Notes: generated by a model from the letters alone, not told the origin. Counted from the first letter of the stretch, positions 37,339 through 47,043 are shown. The stretch: 57,985 nt of DNA from Paulinella micropora (GCA_009731375.1 BJOX01000060.1:207405-265389), one strand, 5' to 3'. Translations and numbers: made by a program.

Positions 37339-38054
37339 ACGATAAATCAGTGGATAATATAAATATTAACATAATTAACGACCAAATTATAGAAGCCAGT
37401 TATGACTTAAAACAGGACGCGGTGTGCGACCCGATTAAAACAAATATTGTAGTTGCTTTATTTACTACATGCCACGCGAGAATGAGACTTTACAATATGA
37501 TGGACAAATTAGGTAATAGGATATTGTATCATGACACAGACAGCGTAATATATACGACTAACAAAGAAATTAATCAGGCAGATGTAGAGACAGGCGATTT
37601 ACTGGGAGATTGGACTGATGAATTAAAAGGAGCGAAAATAAAAACCTTTGTGGGAGGTGGGGCGAAATGTTATGGATACTTATTAGATAATGGTAAAGCC
37701 AGTATGAAAGTAAAAGGATTTAGTATGAACTACGAAACGAAAAAAGCATTGAATTTACCAAATATGTTAAGTGTAATAAGTTGCGGGCTAGGTATTACGA
37801 ACACTGAATTATTTGAGAATGGCAAAAATGAACTGGCTGAATTGTTGGAGACTGATGAAGAATTACGTATTGCTAAGCGAATTGAGAAGTCTGGAAAAGT
37901 AGTTATAATAGAAAATAACAAGATAACGCGAGACAAACAAAATAAAAATATAACAAGCGAATACTTAGAAAAGATATTTAGTTTTACATATACGAAAAGA
38001 CAAGTTATTGGTATTGTAGAGAATGCGATTGAAACACGGCCGTTCGGATATTAA
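37317..38054 (+). pseudogene. polB: Protein-primed family B polymerase, C-terminal fragment of copy B
   Basis: Frame open from about 37317 to a stop at 38054. It contains polymerase motif C, YHDTDSVIY (near 37530), GDLLGDWTDELK, and a C-terminus ITSEYLEKIFSFTYTKR that parallels the end of the copy A polymerase. About three quarters of the gene (exonuclease and motifs A and B) are absent. The polymerase sequence already starts before the first possible start codon, so this is a remnant, not a short gene. Module U5 follows the stop directly. Confidence 0.88.
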
Positions 38055-38183
38055 TGATATTTGAGAATTGCGCTTCGTGCTCCGCACTCTCGCTTATTCT
38101 CAAACATCGTCGGCCATTAAAGTATAAAACGATGTTTGTAAAACACACGAGAGCGGTAGCGGAAGTGTGGATTTACAAATATA
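38055..38183. repeat. Double-hairpin module U5
   Basis: TGATATTTGAGAAT pairs with ATTCTCAAACATCG. The second hairpin, CGATGTTTGTAAA with TTTACAAATATA, has a decayed outer end. It separates polymerase from the ExoX-C-like gene. Confidence 0.8.
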
Positions 38184-38231
38184 ATTAATTAATTTTTTTC
38201 TATAATTTTTTTTACCAGTCTATATAGACCA

Positions 38232-38522
38232 ATGACAACCCTCACCAGACTATGCGAGAAGTTTGAAAAACTCTCAGTTGAGAATAAAAAAGAAACATTT
38301 TCACTTACCGATGTTAAAAAGATAATTACAGACGAAATCCAAATGATTGAAAATGCACGGGCAGGCAAACCAAAGGATACTTTTCCATTTGGTAAGTATA
38401 AAGGTAAGAAAATTCAAGATGTAGCGGTTATTGATAAGCCAGGCCTTGAATGGGTTATGAAACAGCCGTGGTTTGATAAATTTACGGACATTAAAAGTGA
38501 AGTAAAAAAAATTTGTAATTGA
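38232..38522 (+). CDS. Small protein with ExoX C-terminal-like domain
   Basis: 96 residues. The C-terminal half, FPFGKYKGKKIQDVAVIDKP then LEWVMKQPWF, matches the FGKYKGK...YLEW pattern of the ExoX-like C-terminal domain found on exonucleases and in many viral proteins. No nuclease domain is attached. A nucleic-acid-related accessory role is inferred. TATATAGACCA lies before the ATG. The stop TGA forms part of TGATATTTT, resembling a module end without a full hairpin. Confidence 0.7.
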   Translation: MTTLTRLCEKFEKLSVENKKETFSLTDVKKIITDEIQMIENARAGKPKDTFPFGKYKGKKIQDVAVIDKPGLEWVMKQPWFDKFTDIKSEVKKICN

Positions 38523-38560
38523 TATTTTGCTAAAAGATTTTTTAAAATCCTTATATATAG

Positions 38561-38961
38561 ATGAGCGACCTAAGCACCAAACAGGACTACTTGAACGAAA
38601 TTGAAAAATGGAACATTGACAGCGAAATAAAAAAGCCAACAATTAAATGGACTAAGCCTGACGTTGTTTCTTTCTATGAGCAATACAAACCAAGAGATGA
38701 CAATGTTAAAGTAGTTATTCCATTGGAGGCTACATTACAAAAAATGATGGAGGAACCGAGCACACCATTTAAGGAGACTGATTTAAAAGAGACTTGAATT
38801 ACCGAAATAAAGACTAATGTTGGTGAAGAAATAGCGAATGCTATCTCCGTAGGTGATACAGCGAATGCTACAGACGAAGTATGTACAGAAGAAGGATGTA
38901 TTAAGGAAGGCGAGCGATGTTATTCGTGTTGTAAAAGAAAGATACAAAAAAATAAAGTAAA
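38561..38961 (+). pseudogene. Unknown acidic protein with Cys-rich tail, in-frame TGA
   Basis: 78 residues from ATG 38561 (after TTATATATAG) to TGA 38795. The same frame stays open for another 55 codons, with coding-like composition and a Cys cluster (CTEEGC; ERCYSCCKRK), ending at module U6. Either the gene ends early and the tail is untranslated, or the TGA is a nonsense mutation. No family recognised. No counterpart is visible in copy A. Confidence 0.55.
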
Positions 38962-39134
38962 TGATATTTATCAACTTCAATCTCATTCGCTTTGCTCATA
39001 CTCGTAATCTCAAACTTGTTTGAGATATTGATAAACATCGTATCACATTTTTAATTTTTTGTCTGTTTACGATGTTTGAGAGTAAGCGAGAAATCTGGCG
39101 ACTAGCCAGATAGAAGCGCAACTCTCAAATATCA
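38962..39134. repeat. Double-hairpin module U6
   Basis: TGATATTTATCAAC pairs with GATTGATAAACATCG type arms with a nested ctcaaacttgtttgag hairpin. The second hairpin, CGATGTTTGAGAGT with ACTCTCAAATATCA, has an inner ATCTGGCGACTAGCCAGAT stem. It lies between convergent genes. Confidence 0.85.
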
Positions 39135-40363
39135 CTGGTCTTCTATAAAGTTAGCAATAACATTAATACCATTACCCGACCCGCCTGCCGACACAGCCTT
39201 TTGTGTGAATGTCAAAACATCGTTCGGGGTTAATTGAATATCATAAGTTCTGAGATTAATTTGTTGAGTTGAGGTCGCATCAACATAAATCTTAAAAATT
39301 GTTGTTCCGTTCGCAATCGCAGTTGCTTTTGTGTCTGTATCTACAATTGAAGTTTTGGCATCAACATCAACAAAACCGCCCCTGTCAGTGTTCCGTTCAA
39401 TACCATTCTTACAATGTTAGACTTACTGTCTTCATTTGTAATACTTATCAAAGATGGAAAGACATTTGAATAATTGGTTAGGCTATTATTGTATTGTGCT
39501 TTATTCCTGATACTCAAAACGGGGCTTTCAGTTATATTACCTGCTTCACTCCCTTCCGCCGTATTTGTAATACTTGTATTAATAGTGTTGGTTCTCTCAA
39601 CAAACAAACTACAACTGGCTGTTTTCAGTCTTTGTATTCCAACTCCAGCATTATTATGAACAATTCGTGCTACAAATGGCAATGTAGTATTCCTCAGACT
39701 GACACTCGAGTAGGTATTCGCATACTTAATCGTATGGACTAACTGAAATTCGCCTGTCTTTGGATGTTCAATAGAAAACTTAATAGCACCAAAGCCTAAG
39801 TATTGAAATTGAATTTGAAATACATTTCCCTTCGTCCAGTCTAATACAGGCATATATCCTGTCCCGTCGCACGGTTCATCCCAGTACGCTTGATAAAATA
39901 TGCTTGGGGTTCCTCCTTTGCAATTAGAATACACATTCCTTCATCTCTAGTCTTGTAAAAGTAGAAACCATTAAGTAATTCGCTATCTCCGATACCTACC
40001 CACGAATAATAATCTTCGGTTTCGTCAGTTGTCCATAAAGCAGTGAAGCGGGCTACAACACCCATACCTGTGCGATATTTTATTTTTCTTTTGCTTACCA
40101 TACTAGCATCAGCGGTAGGATCAGCAGCTGTTTTCAATTCCGCCATATTATTCAGAAATGAAACGGTCGCCTTTGTTTCTGTTAATGTCCATATCCGTGT
40201 ATTAATGGTATATGGAAAGATTTCCTGTAATAAAGGAACTGGTTAGGGTTTCACCAAAAGCGGTCTTTATATGATTAGTTTCAATGTGTCCATCATATCC
40301 AACACTGACATTTATAAATTCTCCGTCTGGATTTTGTGCGACTAAATTTCTCTGGTGAGACAT
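39132..40363 (-). pseudogene. Virion structural protein (beta-rich, marine-virus type), frameshifted
   Basis: Read on the minus strand from MSHQRNLVAQNPDGEF. The frame must change near 40205, 39900 and 39350. Recognisable blocks are SKRKIKYRTGMGVVARFTAL, WVGIGDSE, DWTKGNVFQIQFQYLGFGAI, EHPKTGEFQLVHTIKYAN and NTTLPFVARI. From memory these match a structural protein family common in marine dsDNA viruses and polinton-like viruses; a search should confirm. It follows the major capsid gene on the same strand. The stop is the TGA of module U6. Breaks show the copy is decayed. Confidence 0.65.
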
Positions 40364-40403
40364 TGATATTTTATAATTGTGCTCACAATCTGACTGATCG
40401 TCA

Positions 40404-40532
40404 GATATCACGCTTATTATAAAATATCGTTTTTTATTTTGAAAAAAAAAATGAATCTATTAATTTTTCACGATGTTTGAAAAACGCACGAGAATGAGTG
40501 AAACGAATGAGAGTGTGGATTTTCAAATATCA
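40404..40532. repeat. Double-hairpin module U7
   Basis: The first half is short and degenerate (GATATCACGC...ATAAAATATCG). The second is strong: CGATGTTTGAAAA with TTTTCAAATATCA, and an inner CACGAGAATGAG...GAATGAGAGTGTG stem. The final TCA is the MCP stop on the minus strand. Confidence 0.8.
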
Positions 40533-42017
40533 ACTAATTGTAATCATATTCGCCTTAACCTGAACCTCCCGCTGAGTGATTGCCACGGTGTAATGGTTGT
40601 AGGCGGCATTCACGGTGGTAGCAATAAACTCCCATCGTCGCTCAGTATCAAGACTTAAACCGCTGATTTCATTTTGGTCTTTGCTCCATAGCGGGCGGGT
40701 ATTATCCCAAGCATCAACCCAGAACCAATTGTATTTATACACATCGTTATTCAACAAGGCCGAACCCTCAATCTTTGGCTTCAAATACATATAGTCTTCT
40801 TCGCTCGCTGTGTCAATGTTGAATTCTTGCTGGCGGGAACCATCCAGAGTAGTGTAAAAATTGACAACCTTAGCAGCGGCACGATTATCGTTGTCATAGG
40901 CTGTGTTCTTTCTTTCTTCTGTGTTAAAAACAGAGTGATAAATCTTCTTCAAACGGCGACCGTGGCCTCTGTCAAATCGCATAATAATGTTTTGGCTTGT
41001 GCTTGCTTGTGTAGTATTCTTATAAACATAGGGATAATCAATATTGAAGTTCATGCCTTCGGGGCTAGCAATCTTCTGCTGGATTGATTGAATGACATCA
41101 GGGTTCGTTTCAACCGCAAGAAACAAGGCAAGATTGGTGACATCAGCAGATACAGCCATAGGCATGGTAGCATTTACTGCGGCAAGATAAGCAGTGCTAA
41201 TACAAGTAGCCGCACCATTCGTCACCGTATAACCGGTTCTGTCAGTAGCACCCCACACAATCCGCATAGTCAAAATTTCTGGAAACATAATAGTCTTATC
41301 AAGTGCGAAAATAGTGTTAATAATCATACCCAAAGGAATTTTAACATTAATGGCCAAAGCGGCATTCGCTCCACTTCCCACAAGATACTTCGCCTCGTTG
41401 TAATTAACATTTACGGCGGATAGTGCTCCACTCCAGTCGTTAGAGCAGCATCATCATGACGACGAGCAGAAATCACTGGCTCACGCAATAGAGCCTGAGT
41501 AGAGGCGGCAACATCGTTAGCACCATCAGTCGCCGCACGAAAGGCTGTTCTAATAGCTTCAGTAGCACTAATGTTAATCAAGCCGTTAGCATTACACTTT
41601 TGGAGCATACACCCCCAACCACTAGCATCGCCGTGGTTAGGAAGGTCTAGGAAATCCTTCAAACTCATTTCTGGTTTCCACAGCATCTTAGTTACCATTC
41701 TGAGATGGTTAAGGTCGCACAGATAAACACCACTACGGGTCTGAAGTTGTATCTGGCTAATTTGTGAAAGGCAGTCCATAAAAATTCTAGTATAAGTGTT
41801 GGCAGGAGCCGCTTTCATAGTATAAGTAAAACTCAAAATAAGACCGAGCGAGATTAAAAGGTCGGCTAATAAGGTCAAAACTTCGTTCTTGTCCGCCAGC
41901 AGTGGTGACTTCAAATGTTCCAGAACCCTCACGAGGGGCGAGTTTATTCAAACGATAAGAAGCACTGATGTAGTCAGTTCTAGAAAAGTCTAGTTCGCCG
42001 CCGTGTTGAGTTGGCAT
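40530..42017 (-). pseudogene. MCP: Double jelly-roll major capsid protein, frameshifted
   Basis: Three minus-strand segments: from MPTQHGGELDFSRTDYISAS at 42017, a middle part 41932-41411, and 41381-40530. Frame changes fall near 41845 and 41415. The blocks FEVTTAGGQERSFDLISRPF, NVKIPLGMIINTIFALDKTI and FPEILTMRIVWGA are typical of Polinton/polinton-like virus major capsid proteins. Total length about 495 residues fits a double jelly-roll. It forms the hexons of the icosahedral shell. It sits between penton and the 39-kb structural gene, and its TGA comes from module U7. Copy A has lost this gene through the 37315 junction. The gene is not intact as sequenced. Confidence 0.85.
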
Positions 42018-42136
42018 TTTGTTTAAGGTTTTTTTTTGGCAGTTGTTCATCTCAAAACTTGTTTTGAGATTATTAACTAATTCACTGGAATATATTTATG
42101 GAAAAAATAAATAATTCTAAAATTAAAATTAATTAA

Positions 42137-42266
42137 TGATATTTTAGAATTGCGTTCTATCTGGCTAATCGCCAGATTTCTCACTTATTCTAAAACATCG
42201 TTTTTTCGATGTTTATCAACAAACGAGAATGAGCGAAGCGAATGAGACTGAAGTTGATAAATATCA
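42137..42266. repeat. Double-hairpin module U8
   Basis: TGATATTTTAGAAT pairs with ATTCTAAAACATCG around ATCTGGCTAATCGCCAGAT. Then CGATGTTTATCAAC pairs with GTTGATAAATATCA around gagaatgagcgaagcgaatg. Only TTTTTT separates the two. This is the clearest example of the module. It supplies the TGA of penton. Confidence 0.9.
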
Positions 42267-43076
42267 TCGGGTTTTTAACAAATTAGAAAATGATGTAAAT
42301 AAATTAAAATAATTAGTCTCTCTGTAAATAAACAATGTCATAACGATACCTAACCCATTAAGATTTATAGCCTGATCGTTTTCGTCTGTAAGATAAAACC
42401 TATATACATTATTTGAACTGGTTGATAATTTCTTACCATACTCAGACCCACTTCCGTCATATATAATGGCTCCAAATGGAATTTCATTCGCTGTGTATAT
42501 TTTTTGTAGCACGTGATTATCTCCTTCACCGACTAAGTCCGATTGAAGGTATAAAGTCTTTTCGCCAGTTAGAATAATCACATTCGGCGATTTAATAAAA
42601 TCATTAGCGAAGAAATATGTTGAATTTCTATCAAACCCCATAACCTCGTGAATACGGGTATCATCATCAAATATAAACCGCGGTTGAATTCCCTTATTCT
42701 CTGACACACTGAATGTTAATTTGCCATCCTCTGGGTCTATGTTGGTATTATTACTGGATACAACATAAGTATAATTATTTGGGCTGTCTGCGGTTAGCAC
42801 CTCCGACAACTTATTTTTTAGATTGTTCATTGTGTAGTTTCCATCAGGTATCGTAATTAAAACCTCATACCCGTCTTCGCTAAGTGTAAAGGTATTATAT
42901 GGTGAAGCCACAGAGTAATAAGATTTTGGAACATAGATATGAAGAATTTTACAATGTGTGGGATTGTCTAACCCCTTCATATTGACTTCGTGTGTGAAGT
43001 CGCTATCTGTGCCAGTTATTATGTTTTTGCTATTTATGTAATAGATACCACTCGCACGGCATCCCTTATACTCCAT
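42264..43076 (-). CDS. Penton (minor capsid) protein, copy B, intact
   Basis: 270 residues. The N-terminal KGCRASGIYYINSKN and PKSYYSVASPYNTFTLSE blocks are the conserved Polinton penton signature; the rest is beta-rich. It is the full-length reference for the truncated copy A gene. Start in ATATACAATGG. Downstream of the protease gene by about 20 bp and upstream of MCP. Role: capsid vertices, single jelly-roll. Confidence 0.88.
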   Translation of the reverse strand: MEYKGCRASGIYYINSKNIITGTDSDFTHEVNMKGLDNPTHCKILHIYVPKSYYSVASPYNTFTLSEDGYEVLITIPDGNYTMNNLKNKLSEVLTADSPNNYTYVVSSNNTNIDPEDGKLTFSVSENKGIQPRFIFDDDTRIHEVMGFDRNSTYFFANDFIKSPNVIILTGEKTLYLQSDLVGEGDNHVLQKIYTANEIPFGAIIYDGSGSEYGKKLSTSSNNVYRFYLTDENDQAINLNGLGIVMTLFIYRETNYFNLFTSFSNLLKTR

Positions 43077-43083
43077 TGTATAT
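43073..43083 (-). promoter_or_regulatory. ATATACAATGG start motif, penton copy B
   Basis: Same 11-base motif as at copy A penton, ATPase B and scaffold-protease B, overlapping the ATG. Confidence 0.65.
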
Positions 43084-43098
43084 CATATAAATAATATT

Positions 43099-45125
43099 TC
43101 AGATAAATGTATCAAAATTACCATACCCATTCTGTGCTTTTAATTTCTCCGCTTCTTCTTCTCTTAGGTCTGTATATCCACTAGCAAACTTAAACCTGTT
43201 TCCTTTCGCCCGCTCCATTAAAAATCTCATACTATGCCAACCGCACGTGTCTAAGGTGTTTGATTGTTGCTTTACTTGATTGACCTTCATTAACAAATAA
43301 CTATCGGGATGGCTTTTAGTTGTTTCATTTGTTGTTGGAAGTCTTCAGTAGGTTCATAAAGTGCTAATGGGTCATAGACTTCAACGCTCCTATTTTTATC
43401 TAGACTTATCCATACGGCGATCCAATGAGACCCCGCTTGTTTGTGATTGTCCAAATTCATAATAAATCCATATCGCTTTCTGCTTCCTGGCTTCAACTTG
43501 TAAATTTCATCACAAGCTATTGCTCCGAGATACCATCCATATTTTTTCATTATGTCGTCTATTTCATTAGTCATTAAACCGCGACCCTCTCCCTCTTGCT
43601 GTGGTTGCTCTTGCTGTTGCTCTGTCGTCTCCGCGACGATCGGGGGTATGGCTGTCCTCTCTGGCTCTGGCTCTGATTGCTGTGACTCTGGTTGCTGTGA
43701 AGTGATGCTCGGGGGTAGCGGTTGGGGCATTCCCTCGTCAATATTTAAATCTGTTGAAACTTGTTTATCTAAATTTGGATCGGAAGTCATTTTGTTCGTT
43801 AGAGTATTTACAAAATCATGTTTGTTCATTGGTGTTTCCAATCTTTGCGGGATAGATATTTTTTGATTATTTTTATTGAAAATACCTTATCAATTAATTC
43901 TTCTAATGTCTTCGCTCCAGTCCCTTTTTGTTTAACATCTCCAACATTTTGGAGATACCCCATATACTCTTCATATCTAGCATAATCCGCTACTTTTCTT
44001 TTTACGTTTTCCTTTTCATTTCCAACATCAATATTAAACCTTCTAATCATGTCAATAATCCACTTTGAAGTGTCTTTGTAATTTAATTTTTTATGTCCAT
44101 CACTATCTAGTCTCTTTTTTAAAGCCTGTGCTGACTCTTTTATAGTAATGTTTGGGTGATAAGTTTTTGAAAATGCAGAGATTAAAAATTGATTAATGTA
44201 AATGTTCAAAATGCTTACTCTTTTCTTCTGCTTTCTTTTCTTCCTTTTCAAGTTTTTCTTTATATTCTTCTGCTAACTTTTTCTGTTCCTCTAAAGATGT
44301 TGCTGTGGCTATAGCCATCTGAATATCTTGGCTGGCTTTTTGTAAGTCTTTACGACTCATCTTTTTTATGAAATTATCTGTATATCCTGCTAATTTCAGT
44401 GTTTCGATATCTTTCTGCTTTTGCTTTTTTTCTTCCTCATATTGCTCTTTCGTTTTCAATGGTGTTTCATCTCCTAAATTAGGTAATGGCGGTGCTTGTG
44501 GCGGTGCTCCTAATGGCGGTGCTTGTGGTTGTCCCTGCTGCGGTGGCATAATATATTGATATTGTGGTGGCGGTGGTAATGCTTGTATCCTATTTTTTCT
44601 GTCTTCTTCATATTTTACATCTTCTATGAGTTTTTGCTCCCTTCTTAGTTCTCTGGCTTTTTGTTCTTGTCGTTCATTAATATCCGCTAGTTCTCTTTTA
44701 TGTTCCCTATCCATTATATCTTGTCTTTCCTTAGCATCTGCTACGTCTTTTCGTTCTAGCCTTTTCTTTTCTTCTATCACATCTTCCCTATTCTTCTTTT
44801 CCTTTTCTTCCTCGTCATGTATTAACTCATATTTCTTCTGTAAGTTGCTTTGTATCTGGTTTTGGTTCTCGTGTTCAAGACGATTGAAATCAGATTTGAT
44901 TATTTTTTCCCTTGGTTTGCGACTAACCCTTTGCGACTTTGGCTTACAAATATATTTCATAAAAAGTTTAACGATTTGTAATGTGCTTAAATCATTTGTT
45001 TTCTTACCAAAATTAAGATAATATTTTTTACCCTTCTGGATAATATAAGGCCTTCCGCTCTTATTTCTATAAACCCGCGGGGGTCTTACCTTAGGTTTCC
45101 TTGTTTTTTTGGTTTTAGCCACCAT
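43099..45125 (-). pseudogene. Coiled-coil/Pro-rich scaffold with C-terminal Ulp1/adenain-like protease, copy B
   Basis: The minus-strand segment from ATG 45125 encodes a basic head (VAKTKKTRKPKVRPPRVYRN), a long charged coiled coil, a Pro/Gln-rich linker (PPQQGQPQAPPLGAPPQAPP) and a second coiled coil. A two-base loss near 44200, absent from copy A, shifts the frame. Further shifts occur near 43860 and 43295. The protease shows AGSHWIAVW (His), VEVYDPL (Asp) and DTCGWHSMRF (Cys). The breaks lie at different places from those of copy A, so the common ancestor had one long reading frame of roughly 680 codons. Capsid maturation is inferred. Confidence 0.8.
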
Positions 45126-45132
45126 TGTATAT
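45122..45132 (-). promoter_or_regulatory. ATATACAATGG start motif, scaffold-protease copy B
   Basis: Minus-strand ATATACAATGG overlapping the ATG at 45125. Confidence 0.65.
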
Positions 45133-45187
45133 TAACAAAAAAATATTTCTAATATTTTAGAATTTGAAACAAAATATTTAATGAAAC

Positions 45188-45232
45188 TTAGCCCCGCTCG
45201 CGGGGCAGTTGATGAAACACGTTTCATCTAAA
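45188..45232. terminator. Two short hairpins between basic protein and scaffold-protease
   Basis: Perfect short palindromes agccccgctcgcggggc and gatgaaacacgtttcatc lie side by side at the position where copy A carries module U4. They lack the TGATATTT/AAACATCG arms. Confidence 0.6.
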
Positions 45233-45532
45233 CTTTAGCCCCTCCTCGTTGCTTACCATAACCAAGTTTTGCAGCAGTTGAACCAATACGAGACGCACAT
45301 GGAACCCCGACATCGCCAAGGGCATTAGCGGTCTTTGAAATAATCTTGTTATCGCGAAGCAGTTTATTAACAGCCATTGCTGTCTTACCAACACGAGCCC
45401 AGTTAATCTTTCTTCCCTTTTGACCACATCCCTTTTTCTTAGTTTTCTTTTTTCCTCCCTTCTGTGGCATTGATGGATTGTATTCGATTTTATATCCTGT
45501 GGTTGTGAAATTATCACTGGTGATACTGGCAT
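45224..45532 (-). pseudogene. Small basic Gly/Lys-rich protein, copy B
   Basis: The conserved part starts at ATG 45470 (PQKGGKKKTKKKGCGQKGRK), then INWARVGKTAMAVNKLLR and a C-terminal KLGYGKQRGGAKV, matching copy A. An upstream ATG at 45532 with TATATA in front is in another frame, so either the start moved to 45470 or a frameshift occurred. Probably a virion core peptide. Confidence 0.6.
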
Positions 45533-45563
45533 ATATAATACAGAAAAATAATTATAAAAAATA

Positions 45564-46382
45564 TTATTTCATGCGATAGGCAAAGTTTTTTCTTAACTCA
45601 TCATCAACACTTGAAACATAAAGAAAATTAAATCGTTCCTTTGTAGCCTCGTGATACTTTTGAAGAAAGTAATCAAAATCAAAAGATAAGTCTAAGTGCT
45701 TATACACGAGTTCCATTTTGTCCTGAGACTGGCCTGGAAAGATTAATAAATGGTCTAACTGCTTAATGGCTTCTGGCCGTAGGTCGTTCAGATACTGACT
45801 AGACATAATCACCTTACTTTTATAGTGTCTGTTCTTTTTTAACAAATCGCTTACGGACTTGTCTCTTAATCCACTTCCTAAATCGTCCAAAACAAAAACA
45901 ACCTCTGGCGAAATATACTTGCTCGGTCTCTCTTTTGGCGCCTCCTTTATCTGTTTCTTTTCTTTTCCAAAGTATAAGAATTGCGGTTTCTCCATCGGTT
46001 CTTTATCGTCCTGTTTAATTTCACCTTCCTGCTCTTCGTTATCTCTGTTTAATTTGTCAAGTTCATAATCAATGACATTCACCCCATCTGATTTGAGAAA
46101 GGTATATACCGCCATCGGGTTTCCTCTGTTCTTAAAGTGCTTTACCATTGCTTTATAAATGTAGTCCTTGTGTATTGTTGAAGCGATAATTACAATACGG
46201 GTCTTTCTGTCTATAGTCCGTTTCAGTATTTCAAAGAGTGCTGTCGTTTTCCCGCTCTTCTTACGGGCAAGTAGAAATATATTGGCATACGGTTCATTAA
46301 ATAATTTATAACCTTTCGCCTGTTTATTACCTTCACCATCCTGCTTAACTGGTCTAACCTTTACGTTATTCAACTTCTCCAT
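45564..46382 (-). CDS. FtsK/HerA (A32-like) DNA-packaging ATPase, copy B, intact
   Basis: 272 residues. Walker A is ARKKSGKTT (about residues 39-47), Walker B is VVFVLDDLGS (about 161-170), and the following MSSQYLNDLRPE fits the sensor region. It keeps the N-terminal segment that copy A lost. Family role: ATP-driven translocation of the genome into the preformed capsid. The first glycine of the canonical P-loop is absent in both copies, so this is a family variant. Start in ATATACAATGG, about 9 bp after the upstream gene. Confidence 0.88.
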   Translation of the reverse strand: MEKLNNVKVRPVKQDGEGNKQAKGYKLFNEPYANIFLLARKKSGKTTALFEILKRTIDRKTRIVIIASTIHKDYIYKAMVKHFKNRGNPMAVYTFLKSDGVNVIDYELDKLNRDNEEQEGEIKQDDKEPMEKPQFLYFGKEKKQIKEAPKERPSKYISPEVVFVLDDLGSGLRDKSVSDLLKKNRHYKSKVIMSSQYLNDLRPEAIKQLDHLLIFPGQSQDKMELVYKHLDLSFDFDYFLQKYHEATKERFNFLYVSSVDDELRKNFAYRMK

Positions 46383-46389
46383 TGTATAT
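46379..46389 (-). promoter_or_regulatory. ATATACAATGG start motif, ATPase copy B
   Basis: Minus-strand ATATACAATGG overlapping the ATG at 46382. Confidence 0.65.
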
Positions 46390-46391
46390 TA

Positions 46392-46748
46392 TTACCCTAA
46401 GAATTCCAAACACACAACAATTCTTCCCGCTAAATTTCCTGTATCAATATTTCCGCTGTCGGTTTCAAGGACTTTAAATGTATATTGTCCGTCCGTCCAT
46501 CCAACGACACCTAAATTATAACTAAGGTTTGAAATGTTTGCTGTGGTGCTGTCGGAGAATGTGCCAATAATTCCAATTCTATCCATGTAAAGAATTCTGG
46601 TTTTGGTTTCCGTCTTGTCGTTATAGTAGTGAATAAACTTAACATTCATTTGGGTAGGTGTAAATGACATTTGAATGTTCTTGTTAAATGATTTACCCAC
46701 AAAATCATTGCTTAGAAAAACAATCTTTTGGTATTTATAGTCAGCCAT
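46392..46748 (-). CDS. Small beta-rich virion-type protein, copy B
   Basis: 118 residues starting ADYKYQKIVFLSNDFVGKSF. It is predominantly beta-prone, with IGIIGTFSDSTTANISNLSY and a C-terminal AGRIVVCLEFLG. No family recognised. Copy A retains only its first about 45 residues, fused to the ATPase. The ATG at 46748 overlaps the ATG of the divergent Cys-rich gene (CATG). Position before the ATPase suggests a minor structural protein. Confidence 0.65.
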   Translation of the reverse strand: MADYKYQKIVFLSNDFVGKSFNKNIQMSFTPTQMNVKFIHYYNDKTETKTRILYMDRIGIIGTFSDSTTANISNLSYNLGVVGWTDGQYTFKVLETDSGNIDTGNLAGRIVVCLEFLG

Positions 46749-47043
46749 GGTTTTTGTTTTTGAAGTAGTCAAAAACAAATGGATTATATTACTGATGATA
46801 AACTTTTTAATAAAAAAAATATTTTCGCGGACTGCCTGCGACTTCTATAGCAGATCAAATCAAACAAAACGAGTTGCGTGTGTTTATTGTATAAAGCAAG
46901 GTATTGAATCCAAATTTAAATGTATTTACAAACCTCAAAGCGACTGGTGTGTTAGTTTTGATGAAGCCCTGCCGTTAATGTGTGCGGGTAGTGATGCTTC
47001 TTGGTATAAAATACACTTATATGAATGCTCACTTCTTACTTGA
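46747..47043 (+). CDS. Secreted Cys-rich small protein, copy B
   Basis: 98 residues from the ATG in CATG. A hydrophobic leader (KWIILLMINFLIKKIFS) precedes the conserved Cys-rich domain (TACDFYSR; ACVYCIKQG; KFKCIYKP; WCVSFDEALPLMCAGSDASW). The C-terminus overlaps the convergent membrane protein gene by 15 bp, unlike copy A, where module U3 lies between them. Confidence 0.72.
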   Translation: MVFVFEVVKNKWIILLMINFLIKKIFSRTACDFYSRSNQTKRVACVYCIKQGIESKFKCIYKPQSDWCVSFDEALPLMCAGSDASWYKIHLYECSLLT

